From Spirosoma endbachense (lineage in GTDB: Bacteria; Bacteroidota; Bacteroidia; Cytophagales; Spirosomataceae): a stretch of DNA of 64,000 bases. Under the pieces are notes generated by a model that was given only the letters and a program-made list of their open reading frames with translations, did not search any database and was not told where the DNA came from. This document shows, in pieces, positions 16,750 to 25,352 of the stretch. The translations under genes were made by a program, and so were the position numbers. The DNA lies in assembly GCF_010233585.1 (NCBI RefSeq), contig NZ_CP045997.1:2580692-2644691 (forward strand), read 5' to 3'. Numbering within the stretch: the stretch's first letter is position 1; the number at the start of each line of letters is the position of its first letter.

Positions 16750-17880
16750 ATGTTGTCACGAAATCTCCATCTGTATACGCTGGCGTCCATCTCCGTTTTC
16801 ATTCTGTTTACGGGTCGTGTTCTGGCGCAATATCCGATGATAAACAGCAATCCAACCACTCGGGGTTTGGTGACAGCGGGTTTGGACCAAGTCTATGATA
16901 ATCAGTTTTCTGCTGCCGAAGTCACCTTTATTCAACTGGAGAAACTAGCGCCCAAACACCCGGCTATCGATTTGCTCCGGGGCGTTTGTTTATACTATCA
17001 ATGGTTTCCGGCCCGCGCCGATGTAAAACTGAAGCAACGGTGTATACAACAGTTAGAGCTGGCGGCAAATAAAGCCGATGGCTGGCAAAAGACACTAAAT
17101 GATCGCAGTGCAACTGCCCAGCCTGAAGCGATGTTTCTATACTTCACTGCCGAGGCTATGCTGGCTAAAATCAGTCACTTCGAACATGAACCGTTCGCGG
17201 CTATTGGGCACGCCAAGAATGCATACCCGTACATCCAGAAAGGCAAGACTTTCCAGCAGCAATACCCGGACTTTTACCTTTCCACAGGCCTCTACAATTT
17301 CTATCGCGAGGTCTATCCGGAAATTCACCCATTTTATAAAACCGTTGCCTGGGTGATGGTCGCTGGAGATAAAAAATTGGGAATGACTCAACTTCAACTG
17401 GCGACCAAACAAGCCTTATTTGTTCGTACGGAAGCCATTCTTTATCTCACACACTTACTAACGGATTACGAAAATAAACCCACTGATGCCTTACCGTACC
17501 TGGCCCAACTGGTGGTGACTTATCCGAATAATCCGTACTGGCGATTCAAGTATGCAGAAGCCCTGCTTAACGCACACCAGCTAGATGCTATCCCCCACCA
17601 AATCAGCCAGTTGGAATCAACTCCGGAGATCGTTTATCATCAGATGGGTGCGCTGCTCAAGGCTCGTTACGCGTTAGAAAAAGGGCAACGATCAACCGCC
17701 CAAACCTATGCCGAAGAGGTGGTTCGCAGTTCGGTTCGGGATGAATCTGTGCGGGCCTATGCGTATCTGGTATTAGCCAGAGTAGCCACCCTTCAAGGGC
17801 AGCAAAAGCAGGCCAGGCAATACTATAAACAATTGCTGGAGTTTGCGGAATATCCGGTATTACGTAATGAAGCCCGATAA
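16750..17880 (+). CDS. Exported tetratricopeptide-repeat protein
   Basis: A 376-residue protein with a signal peptide (hydrophobic residues 8-25, cleavage after VLA). The mature part is all-helical with TPR-like units: LDQVYDNQFSAAEVTFIQLEKLAPKHPAIDLLRGV near the N-terminus, then a central region with repeated Y, F and W positions, and at the C-terminus VRAYAYLVLARVATLQGQQKQARQYYKQLLEFA. It begins 2 bases after the barrel gene, so it is probably translated from the same message. It may serve as a periplasmic scaffold for the preceding envelope proteins (inference). Confidence 0.8.
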   Translation: MLSRNLHLYTLASISVFILFTGRVLAQYPMINSNPTTRGLVTAGLDQVYDNQFSAAEVTFIQLEKLAPKHPAIDLLRGVCLYYQWFPARADVKLKQRCIQQLELAANKADGWQKTLNDRSATAQPEAMFLYFTAEAMLAKISHFEHEPFAAIGHAKNAYPYIQKGKTFQQQYPDFYLSTGLYNFYREVYPEIHPFYKTVAWVMVAGDKKLGMTQLQLATKQALFVRTEAILYLTHLLTDYENKPTDALPYLAQLVVTYPNNPYWRFKYAEALLNAHQLDAIPHQISQLESTPEIVYHQMGALLKARYALEKGQRSTAQTYAEEVVRSSVRDESVRAYAYLVLARVATLQGQQKQARQYYKQLLEFAEYPVLRNEAR

Positions 17881-17931
17881 TCCAGCAGCAGTTTAATCAA
17901 TTTTTATAACAATAAACCAAATTTGATCAGT

Positions 17932-18948
17932 ATGAAAACCGTCTGGATTTCTACCGTATGCCTGTGTTTAACAGGCTCGCTCTGCGCCCAATCGACGAAT
18001 TATCACCTCGTCAAGAAAACCACCATCGGGGGCGAAGGTGGCTGGGATTACCTGATGGCCGACCCACAAGGTAGTCGGCTCTACGTTTCGCACAGTACGC
18101 AGGTGGAAGTACTCGACCTGAAAAGTCATGAGAAAGTAGGTGTCATTACGCCTACACAAGGTATTCACGGCATAGCGGTTGTTCCAGGTACAACAATCGG
18201 TTACACGACCAACGGCCGCCCGAATACGGCGACCATGTTCAACACGAAGACCCTCAAAGCCACCAAAGATATTCCGACGGGGAAAAATCCCGACGCGATC
18301 ATGTACGATGCATTCTCCAGGCGGGTCTTCATCTTCAATAATGAGGGCAATAGCGCAACTGTATTAGACGCAACTACGGGTAACGTAGCCGGAACGGTCG
18401 AGTTGGGCGGTGCACCCGAAGCCGCCGTTAGCGATGATCACGGGACGATTTTCGTGAATCTGGAAGACAAAAATGAAGTGGCTGTATTTGATGCCAAGTC
18501 ACTGGCGGTCAAGCATCACTGGAAGTTAGGCAAGGGCGAAGAGCCTACTGGCCTTGCGTTTGACAAGCCCCATCACCAATTGTTCAGCACCTGCAATAAG
18601 GTCATGGTGGTAATGGATTCGCAATCGGGTAAAGTGCTGGCAGAAGTACCAACCGGAAGCGGAACCGACGGAGCCGTATTCGACACCTCAACCGGATCAG
18701 CTATCAGCTCCAACGGCGAAGGCACGTTAACGGTTGTGAAGGAAGTAAAACCTGGCAAATTTGAAGCCGTTCAAACGGTAACGACCATGCGCGGTGCCCG
18801 CACCATTACCATCGACCCAATGAGTCATCACATTTTTGTAACAACCGCCGAGTACGGCCCTGCCCCAGCTGCCACAACGGAAAACCCAAAGCCCCGCCCT
18901 GCGGTGAAGCCGGGTACATTCATGGTGCTGGAATACGCGGCTAAATGA
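17932..18948 (+). CDS. YncE-like beta-propeller protein, exported
   Basis: A 338-residue exported protein. Signal peptide at about 1-18 (MKTVWISTVCLCLTGSLCAQ), then repeated blades of about 42 residues with the 'LYVSHSTQVEVLDLKSHEKVGVI', 'VFIFNNEGNSATVLDATTGNVAGTV' and 'FSTCNKVMVVMDSQSGKVLAEV' pattern of the YVTN/YncE seven-bladed propeller. The start at 17932 gives a clean signal peptide; an ATG 9 bases upstream is an alternative. It is a paralog of the protein encoded at 45550, with blades aligning throughout. Propellers of this type bind ligands or partners in the periplasm; no catalytic residues are evident. It closes a plus-strand gene run starting with PAP2. Confidence 0.88.
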   Translation: MKTVWISTVCLCLTGSLCAQSTNYHLVKKTTIGGEGGWDYLMADPQGSRLYVSHSTQVEVLDLKSHEKVGVITPTQGIHGIAVVPGTTIGYTTNGRPNTATMFNTKTLKATKDIPTGKNPDAIMYDAFSRRVFIFNNEGNSATVLDATTGNVAGTVELGGAPEAAVSDDHGTIFVNLEDKNEVAVFDAKSLAVKHHWKLGKGEEPTGLAFDKPHHQLFSTCNKVMVVMDSQSGKVLAEVPTGSGTDGAVFDTSTGSAISSNGEGTLTVVKEVKPGKFEAVQTVTTMRGARTITIDPMSHHIFVTTAEYGPAPAATTENPKPRPAVKPGTFMVLEYAAK

Positions 18949-18956
18949 TAAGTATT

Positions 18957-18997
18957 GTAGATATGGCCTTCAATTGATCAATAATGGCCATATCTAC
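18957..18997 (+). terminator. Hairpin after the YncE-like gene
   Basis: GTAGATATGGCC (18957-18968) and GGCCATATCTAC (18986-18997) form a perfect 12-bp stem 9 bases after the stop codon. The following T-run is weak, but position and strength fit a terminator. Confidence 0.65.
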
Positions 18998-19025
18998 GAT
19001 AAATCTCTTATCAACCACTTAACAA

Positions 19026-19514
19026 TCATAGCGTAGCCGCTGGCAATCTTGGATCAACTGGGTAAGGTTCAATCCGAAGAACGCGACACTCTGCCCGTAA
19101 CGGATGCAATGGGTTCAGTAATACATTGCGCGATGGCGATAGAGGAACCACCGCTGATGGTAAAGCCAGACACAATGTATTATGCTGTCGAAATTGGGCG
19201 TCAGCAAATTGGGGTAAACCTAGTGGCGTGACATACGGATCGTTCCAGCCAACGGGCAATTGGTGGGCTTCCAGCCACACAGTAGACTCATCAGGAATTT
19301 CGATTTCGTAGAGAATCAAGGGTGGCAAATCGGCCAGGGGTGTCCCCTCCAAATGCACCATGTATTCCAGAAAACACAGTTCAGGGGTTGTGGCCGTATA
19401 CACCATTGGTCGCCCGCGAACATTCCAGCGACCACCCCGCAACTGGGCACCAATGCCCTCTAAAATAGTATCACGATGGCTGTCTGTTTGAATTCGGTAT
19501 AATGTCGTCGGCAT
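19026..19514 (-). CDS. RES-domain toxin (NAD+ phosphorylase-like)
   Basis: A 162-residue RES protein. The family's catalytic features can be read: an Arg in GGRWNVRG (about residue 28), the VYTATTPELCFLEYMVH segment with a conserved Glu, and a C-terminal serine in the S-R-N-V-L-L-N-P segment. Known members of this family degrade NAD+ when free of antitoxin. Its start codon overlaps the antitoxin stop by one base (TGATG), so translation is coupled. Its length matches the family. Confidence 0.92.
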   Translation of the reverse strand: MPTTLYRIQTDSHRDTILEGIGAQLRGGRWNVRGRPMVYTATTPELCFLEYMVHLEGTPLADLPPLILYEIEIPDESTVWLEAHQLPVGWNDPYVTPLGLPQFADAQFRQHNTLCLALPSAVVPLSPSRNVLLNPLHPLRAECRVLRIEPYPVDPRLPAATL

Positions 19515-19936
19515 CAGCTAAAGACACCGTATTCAATACGCCCCAGAATGTCTTCTACCAGTTGAACACCAGTTGAGCTATCCAATAGATCTAACGGCGA
19601 GCGATCACTTAGGAGTCGGAGCGGTCGGCGAAGCCAGCGCGTAAACTTGCCCTTATCCTGAAAGACGGTTGACCCGTAGGTAGCCAGCCGGGTCAGGAGG
19701 AGTAATCGTTCGGAGGTTGCTGCATCGAGTTGAAGGATTTTGACTTGTCGGTGAAATGTCGCCACCGATTGATTCAGCAAGCGGGCCATCTCTTTATCAG
19801 TAACGCCAAGCAGTTCCGCTACCCGACCCGTTTCGGTACCTGACAGACCCTGCCGCGATCGATCGATCAACTGAAGGGGTGTGAGAGAGCCAGAAGAATA
19901 CATGCTCGTATCTGGAAGCAATGCCTGCGCTGCCAT
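19514..19936 (-). CDS. Xre/MbcA/ParS-type antitoxin (DUF2384)
   Basis: A 140-residue antitoxin. The N-terminal part forms a helix-turn-helix (VAELLGVTDKEMARLLNQSVATFHRQV). The C-terminal DUF2384 segment (FQDKGKFTRWLRRPLRLLSDRSPLDLLDSSTGVQLVEDILGRIEYG) inserts into the RES toxin and blocks its active site. It is the upstream gene of a TGATG-coupled pair. Two short palindromes lie just upstream (19947-19956 and 19969-19978), consistent with autorepression. Confidence 0.93.
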   Translation of the reverse strand: MAAQALLPDTSMYSSGSLTPLQLIDRSRQGLSGTETGRVAELLGVTDKEMARLLNQSVATFHRQVKILQLDAATSERLLLLTRLATYGSTVFQDKGKFTRWLRRPLRLLSDRSPLDLLDSSTGVQLVEDILGRIEYGVFS

Positions 19937-19946
19937 AATCTAGAGA

Positions 19947-19978
19947 ATCATTTGATTGCAATATAACACGCATTTGCG
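19947..19978. promoter_or_regulatory. Paired palindromes upstream of the RES/Xre operon
   Basis: ATCATTTGAT (19947-19956) and CGCATTTGCG (19969-19978) share the CATTTG core and are 22 bases apart, close to two helical turns, in front of the antitoxin start at 19936. This is the arrangement expected for an autoregulating antitoxin dimer pair. It is a prediction only. Confidence 0.4.
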
Positions 19979-20033
19979 ATTAATCGTTTCTTTCGGCTCG
20001 ATCAATTAGCCTTCTCAGTCTTCTTCAATAACT

Positions 20034-20225
20034 CACTTCCCCAGTCGATAAAGAATCTGGAGATTTGTCCCCCAGGAAAGATCATCTGATTTATAACCAA
20101 CCGGGCGAAGTTGCGGACTGATAAAGGGCTCTGCCCGAAACAACCACTTTTTCCAGGATCGTTCGACGGACCTACTCAGTGTGAGGTTGTTGAAGACATA
20201 CGCTGGTTCTTCGATACACCCGGCG
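20034..20225 (-). pseudogene. C-terminal remnant of an unidentified beta-rich protein
   Basis: The minus strand reads open through YVFNNLTLSRSVERSW, KKWLFRAEPFISPQLR, PVGYKSDDLSWGTN, LQILYRLGK and a TGA at about 20034. The alternating hydrophobic pattern and final LQILYRLGK resemble the last strands of an outer-membrane barrel. It has no start: toward 20225 it runs into the truncated phosphatase on the opposite strand. I do not recognise the family. Confidence 0.4.
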
Positions 20226-20226
20226 A

Positions 20227-20805
20227 ATGGCGATCAACAACCAGAGTGCCCTGAAGAACATTGTCATTGATACCAACCCGTTTGTTCAGGAATACCGACA
20301 AAACACGGCAACGTTTCCCGACATCCTGCAGGATACCGGGAAGCAATTGCACTGGATCGACAGTGTGCTGGCCAATACCTCGGAGCCCTGGAAAATTGTG
20401 GTTGGCCATCATCCACGGTATTCGGTCGGGGGTGATCACGGCAATCAGGCTGAATTAGTACAGCAGTTAGGCCCACTGCTTCAGAAATACAACGTTCAGT
20501 TGTACCTGTGCAGCCATTCTCATACACGTCAACATTTGCCACCGGTAGGCCAAACGGACTTTATCATAGCCGGGGGCAGTGGTGCTTCACTTGGACCCAT
20601 TGCAAATTCTACCAAAACCCAATTTGCCCGATCTAGCGGTGGTTTTTCTGTATTTTCGATGAATGCGGATAGTGTGCGAATGGGCTTCATTGATACAAAT
20701 GGCAAGATGCTTTATAGCTGGCAACGGGTAAAACCCGATAATGAATTCGCATTCAGATTGTACAGAAGCGATTTGGAGTTTTGCGACGTTATGTTCTTAG
20801 CCTGA
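20227..20805 (+). pseudogene. 5'-truncated calcineurin-like acid phosphatase
   Basis: The frame encodes the C-terminal half of a tartrate-resistant acid-phosphatase-like metallophosphoesterase: ALKNIVIDTNPFV, WKIVVGHHPRYSVGGDHG, LYLCSHSHTRQHL, DFIIAGGSGASLGP. The N-terminal metal-binding motifs (GDxG, GDxxY, GNHD) are absent. The GHDH metal motif appears as CSHSH. The first 15 codons before ALKN look unrelated, and a different gene tail overlaps on the other strand, so a deletion joined two genes near 20225. The last 15 residues also look unlike the family. It is unlikely to be active. Confidence 0.7.
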
Positions 20806-20826
20806 CACCACTAAGTCAAACAACTG

Positions 20827-21553
20827 CTAATCAATATCCCGGCGATAGGTAGCGATTAAGCCCCCTATGGCCACAACCGCAAAGGTGAGCAAGCCCGCCC
20901 AGACATAGCTGTTAAGCCATTTTGTTTCATAGATATGATCTCGAATGGCTAAATAAACCCAGAGGTAAGGCGAAACATAACTGTACTCCCAGGATTTAAT
21001 GACAATGCCGATCAGGCTTATAAAGACGCCCAAAGCCTCTGGGACAATAAAATTGCGAAATCGAAAACTTAAATAGAACTGGATGGCCGTCGTGCCTAAC
21101 CCAATCAGAAACGTTTTCAGCACATTCCGGACCAGAAACCACGGATCTGCCGAGGAGTCAATCTTTAGTTCCAGTTTCAGCCAGTTTAGCAGCCAACCCG
21201 CTAATTCAGCACACTCAATCAGTGCTAACGAACTGATAAAAAATAAGCCCACAAAAAAGAAGAGCTTACTGAAGTAGATACTCCATTTCGGAATAGGTAA
21301 ACTGTAGATGTACTTCCAGGCATTGGCCAGATGTTCAAGTGCCGTGACCAGAGCCGATTGCAAGCTGCTATACATGGGCAGCATCAGCATCGTCTACACA
21401 CATAACCATCATATGAAATGTAAAATGATGCCAGGATGTCTATCCGTGCCTTCACTGTAGCATTTCCTCTCCTCGATAGTAGTAGATGGCCAGATCCAGG
21501 CCAATAGTCAGGAACGGAATGGCCAGTGAAAGCCAAAGAACCAGTCATTGATT
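20827..21553 (-). pseudogene. Relic of an ABC-2 type permease
   Basis: The frame 21390-20827 encodes SLQSALVTALEHLANAW, YSLPIPKWSIYFSKL, FYLSFRFRNFIVPEALGVFISL and ends TYRRDID. It aligns along its length with the intact permease at 32569-33339 (SLQSALVSAIEHQADTW, YSLPLPKWSVFYAKL, FYIGLRFRSFIIPAGFGLFITL, TSQRDVV). A second piece at about 21465-21553 (LVLWLSLAIPFLTIGLDLA) matches the N-terminal TLVLWLALVAP region, but is separated by a disrupted segment with stops. The N-terminal 60 residues are broken, so this is a decayed paralog. It abuts a relic LytTR regulator. Confidence 0.8.
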
Positions 21554-21966
21554 ATCTGGTCAAACCTATTCCGTTTGAACGCTTCGTAAGTGCTGTTCAG
21601 TAAGCGCAAAGTCGGATACAAACCAATTTAACGATACCTGAGAAACTCACAGAAACGGCACCGCCGGACGAACCAGAATACAGCTTCATCAAAACGGTGC
21701 GAATTGATATTCAGGACATTATTTACCTGGAAGGCATGAAAGATTACGTTCAGATTCACACCCGCTAAACCAGGTTAATGACTTTACTGCCCTTAAGTCG
21801 GTTGCTGGAAAAGCTACCAGCCCGCCAGTTCATGCGGGTGCATCGATCGTACATTGTGGCCTTAAGCCGAATCGACAGCATCGAACGCAATCGAATCCAC
21901 ATTGGTCAGGTCACGCTCCCCATTGGCGAGATATAGCGGGACGAGTTGATGAAACGAATTGGCTAG
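21550..21966 (+). pseudogene. Relic of a LytTR response regulator with three in-frame stops
   Basis: The plus strand reads VIDYLVKPIPFERFVSAVQ, stop (TAA 21601), YSFIKTVRIDIQDIIYLEGMKDYVQIHTR, stop (TAA 21766), LLPLSRLLEKLPARQFMRVHRSYIVALSRIDSIERNRIHIGQVTLPIGEI, stop (TAG 21934), RDELMKRIG and a final TAG (21964-21966), all in one frame. It matches the intact regulator at 35502-36212 from VDYLVKPIPFERF to the end, with a few residues missing before KTVRID. The receiver domain with its aspartate is gone. Together with the permease relic it represents a collapsed copy of the 32.5-36.2 kb module. Confidence 0.85.
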
Positions 21967-21979
21967 GCTGGGCCACAAG

Positions 21980-23230
21980 TTACCGATATGTTCGGGCTAT
22001 TCGAAGTCCAACATTATCTCGTCGCTGCTGGGGCAGATAGTTTGTCACTCCACGATGTGCCGAACGGGCCGACTCCGTATTATAAACAAACGACCCTCCG
22101 CGTCGTGTACGAGCACCGGTATCGTTGACCACCTGAACACTATCTTCTTTATCTTCTGTCAACTCGCTACTCTTGGGGTAATCCACTCGTCGATCCTGAC
22201 ACCATTCCCAGACATTCCCATATACATCGAATAATCCCCATGGGTTTGGCTTGAGTTGACCCACTGGCCAGGTTCGTTCCTGACCGGTGGTGGTCGGCGT
22301 CCGTAAATACCAGGCATATTCTTTCAGGGAAATCGTATCTGAACCGTAGAAGCGGCTAGTAGTCGTACCTGCCCGGCAGGCATATTCCCACTCCGCTTCT
22401 GTGGGTAGTCGGTAACCCGTTCGCTGTAAGTAATTGTCCGGAAGCTTCATCCCACTCTTAATCTCGCTATACAATGGATAACACCATTCACTGGTGGGTA
22501 ACCCTTCCTGTTCGCTCAGCCAGTTACAGTATTGAGCCAGCTCGTACCAGTTAGCCAGAATTTGCGGACAATTGCCTTCAGGAGCAAATGACTTCATCGC
22601 TCTGGAGCCACCGGGCCTGGGATCTTTACTGGCTATCTCCGCATTTTGCGCTATAACTTCGGGGTGAGCCTGTAGAAATCGTTGAAATTGAGCGACCGTC
22701 ACCTCCTTGGTGCCGATGGCAAATGAGCGAGGAATGCGAACCCGGTGAAGGAGTTCATCGGTATATCCCTCTGCGACCGGCGAACCCATCTGAAACTCTA
22801 CTGGCCCCCGAAAAATGACCAGCGTTTGTTCCTGTTTGTTGACAAACCATTTACGCCCTCCGGCTGGCTTTCCAGATAACGCCCGATCAGCAGCCTCCAG
22901 GGCATCGGCTTGTTGCCAATTCAATTTTCGGGGAATAGAACCCTGTTGACCGTGGCGCAGCAGCCAGTCAATAGCCGAATGAATACCCGGATCTGGATCG
23001 ATACGGTACCAATTCAGCAGCAGAGGTATGACGGTGTTTCGTTTATTGACCGGAAGTTGCTGGTCAGAGAAACCCCCTAGTTGGAGAATCAGCGTTCGTT
23101 TGGCAGTAATCTCTCTCTCCCGTTTGAGTCGACGAATGATTTCATCCGGGTTCGAATCGTCGGGCTGTGGAATCAGCGTAGACCCGAGTAAAGTGAAAGT
23201 GATACCCAGAAAGAGCAGGTAATAGTTCAT
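21980..23230 (-). CDS. SUMF1/formylglycine-generating-enzyme fold protein with helical N-terminal domain, exported
   Basis: A 416-residue protein. Hydrophobic N-terminus (about 3-18), then a helical segment (LKREREITAKRTLILQLGGF...DPDPGIHSAIDWLLRHG) like the spacer seen before SUMF1 domains in planctomycete-type proteins, then the SUMF1 domain: FQMGSPVAEG, GTKEVTVAQFQRFL, CNWLSEQEGLP, GYRLPTEAEWEYACRAGT, PNPWGLFDVYGNVWEWCQD, RRGGSF. The two catalytic cysteines of true sulfatase activators lie in the last 40 residues; here that segment reads SARSAHRGV with no Cys, so it is probably not a formylglycine generator. A binding or oxygenase-like role is possible. Its 3' end abuts the relic LytTR gene. 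Confidence 0.85.
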   Translation of the reverse strand: MNYYLLFLGITFTLLGSTLIPQPDDSNPDEIIRRLKREREITAKRTLILQLGGFSDQQLPVNKRNTVIPLLLNWYRIDPDPGIHSAIDWLLRHGQQGSIPRKLNWQQADALEAADRALSGKPAGGRKWFVNKQEQTLVIFRGPVEFQMGSPVAEGYTDELLHRVRIPRSFAIGTKEVTVAQFQRFLQAHPEVIAQNAEIASKDPRPGGSRAMKSFAPEGNCPQILANWYELAQYCNWLSEQEGLPTSEWCYPLYSEIKSGMKLPDNYLQRTGYRLPTEAEWEYACRAGTTTSRFYGSDTISLKEYAWYLRTPTTTGQERTWPVGQLKPNPWGLFDVYGNVWEWCQDRRVDYPKSSELTEDKEDSVQVVNDTGARTRRGGSFVYNTESARSAHRGVTNYLPQQRRDNVGLRIARTYR

Positions 23231-23394
23231 AGGTCCAGGATTTCACCAAAGAGGGAAAATCTGTCAAGGTGTTGCATACGTTCGTCTTCTTTCGTGTAGC
23301 ATATCGCTAGCAAAGTTCACGGTGTCGATTAAACGAACAATCTCACTTTCAACCAACTGACCCTCCAGCTGCTTGCTACACAATCAGCAAAACA

Positions 23395-24099
23395 TCATAA
23401 ACCCAGCTTGCTTAAAAACGAATCCCGGTACGTTTCGGCAATGGGGATTTCTTTTTGCTGAACATACACCCGGTTGCCGTCAATGTGATTGATCATCGAT
23501 TTATTGATCAGGAAGGACCGATGAACCCGAATGAATAAATCGTCTGGCAGTAAAGCGAGCAAGGCGGAGAAGGTCATTTTTGGTAAAAAAGTTGACCCAA
23601 CAGTGACCACTTTCGAATAGTTGCCCTGCGCTTCGATGTACAGGCAATCCGCATAAGCAACCTTGTAAATCTTGCCTGCTGCCTTAATAAAAAAATTCGT
23701 TTGCCGGGCCAGCTGATTGGTTTCGGCAACCCGTTTTTGACTTCCCTGTAGTTTTTCCTTCGCCTTATCAACGGCCACAATAAAACGTTCCAGCGAAAAT
23801 GGCTTGAGTAAATAATCGCAGGCAGCCAGATCAAACGCCGTTACTGCATACTCCTCATAAGCCGTTGTGAAGATAACCTGGGGCGGATTTTTCAGGGTGT
23901 TTACAAAGCTGATACCGGTGAGTACCGGCATGTGAATGTCCAGAAAGAGCAGATCGATCGGTTGGTCGGCTAAGATCACTTTAGCTTCCAGTGCATGGCC
24001 ACATTCGGCAACAATATGTACCTCCGGCAGATGGCTACAATAGTTCCGGAGAATGGTTCTGGCAACCGGTTCATCATCGACGATCAGGCAGTTGATCAT
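23395..24099 (-). CDS. LytTR family response regulator
   Basis: A 234-residue regulator. Receiver domain with D8-D9, phospho-acceptor Asp54 in LLFLDIHMP and Lys near residue 104 in YLLKPFSLERF. The C-terminal LytTR domain (about 135-234) shows FIKAAGKIYKVAYADCLYIEAQGNYSKV...FIRVHRSFLINKSMINHIDGNRVYV. It is the downstream gene of a kinase-regulator pair, with 7 bases between the kinase stop and its start. The divergent TonB receptor at 25353 is a plausible target (inference). Confidence 0.95.
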   Translation of the reverse strand: MINCLIVDDEPVARTILRNYCSHLPEVHIVAECGHALEAKVILADQPIDLLFLDIHMPVLTGISFVNTLKNPPQVIFTTAYEEYAVTAFDLAACDYLLKPFSLERFIVAVDKAKEKLQGSQKRVAETNQLARQTNFFIKAAGKIYKVAYADCLYIEAQGNYSKVVTVGSTFLPKMTFSALLALLPDDLFIRVHRSFLINKSMINHIDGNRVYVQQKEIPIAETYRDSFLSKLGL

Positions 24100-24106
24100 G
24101 GCGCTC

Positions 24107-25141
24107 CTATTTTATTTTTACCCGAAGTTCAACGGTATAAACGCCATCTTCAGCCTCTTGCTTCAGCGCATAGTCATTCCCATACAATAGCTCAAGCCGC
24201 CTGAGCGTATTGGCCAGCCCAACCCCTGAGCCTTCGTCCAGCAAGCGATCGTCCTGTTTTTCAGACTGATACGAATTACTTACGGCAAAGCAGATAAAGT
24301 TATCTGCAATTTTTAAGGAAATCGATAGGTGAATCTGCGGCACCAGCGTGTTTTTAGCGTGTTTAAATGCATTTTCCACAAAAACGATCAGCACCAGTGG
24401 GGCAATCTTAATTGTCGGTCCGCTCACTGGCTCCATATTCGTTTGCAGGACGAGCCGATCACTGATTCGGATTTGCTCGAAATCAATGTAGTTTTGAATA
24501 TAGTCAAGCTCATCCACGAGGGGCACAAATGGCTTCTTGGCACTATACACCGAATACCGCAAAAGATTAGACAATTTAAGCAGTAAAGCCGGTATCCGTT
24601 CATGCTCGTCGATTGAAATGCCATATAGATTATTCAGCACATTGAACAGAAAATGCGGGCTTAACTGAGCTTGTAGCAGGTTGAATTCGCTTTGCTTTTG
24701 TTCGGCTTTGATCTGGACATCCTGCAACTCCTTTTGTACCGTCGCCCGGATCAGTTTCAATAACATACCCATAATCAGCCCGATCAAAAAGAAAGGCATA
24801 ATGGCAACGCCGAGTTCTCCCAATTCCGCATATGGGTGATTGAATACATACCGGACGAATAACCATTTGAGAATAAGTAAACCGAGGGTTGATAGTAGGG
24901 TATAGCCGATAAAACGGACCAGTTCCTGGCGGAGATACCACCGACCGAAAAGCCAGCGCCCCGTATAGATGCAGAGCAGGAAGAATAGACAATCAATACT
25001 TGTCGACCAGTTATTCTCAAATCGATACCCTTGCAGATGCATCAAATACCATCCTACCCACAAACCGGCCAGAACGGAGAGCGAGAAAATGAGATGAAGA
25101 GTCAGCTTGTTTCCGCTGATGAGCTGCTGAACGGTTTTCAT
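24107..25141 (-). CDS. LytS/YehU-type sensor histidine kinase
   Basis: A 344-residue kinase with four N-terminal membrane segments (about 13-35, 49-67, 77-100 and 110-132) and a short coiled coil. Next comes the HisK motif QLSPHFLFNVLNNLYG with His163, and an HATPase domain with VENAFKHAKN and GVGLANTLRRLELLYG. There is no separate dimerisation domain, as is usual for the LytS family. It probably senses an envelope signal through its membrane domain and phosphorylates the LytTR protein encoded immediately downstream. Confidence 0.94.
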   Translation of the reverse strand: MKTVQQLISGNKLTLHLIFSLSVLAGLWVGWYLMHLQGYRFENNWSTSIDCLFFLLCIYTGRWLFGRWYLRQELVRFIGYTLLSTLGLLILKWLFVRYVFNHPYAELGELGVAIMPFFLIGLIMGMLLKLIRATVQKELQDVQIKAEQKQSEFNLLQAQLSPHFLFNVLNNLYGISIDEHERIPALLLKLSNLLRYSVYSAKKPFVPLVDELDYIQNYIDFEQIRISDRLVLQTNMEPVSGPTIKIAPLVLIVFVENAFKHAKNTLVPQIHLSISLKIADNFICFAVSNSYQSEKQDDRLLDEGSGVGLANTLRRLELLYGNDYALKQEAEDGVYTVELRVKIK

Positions 25142-25352
25142 GTGTCAAAGATCGATGAATCCAGTTACCGAAAAAGTTCGGGGGGCCACTTCGCCTTATT
25201 GGGGGACGAGTTGTGGCTAACGGTTGACGAAATGGCTTACCCACCGAAAACACCATTCCACATCCCATTCCCCACTTCCCGTCCCCGGAAATTGAGATCG
25301 TCCTGAATGGGATCGACGTTTGGGCAGGATTCTTCACGAATAAGCCTACCCC

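Noticed and set aside
20827..21390. Intact short ABC permease
   Set aside because: Alignment with the permease at 32569 shows the first 60 residues are broken off and scattered, so it is a relic.
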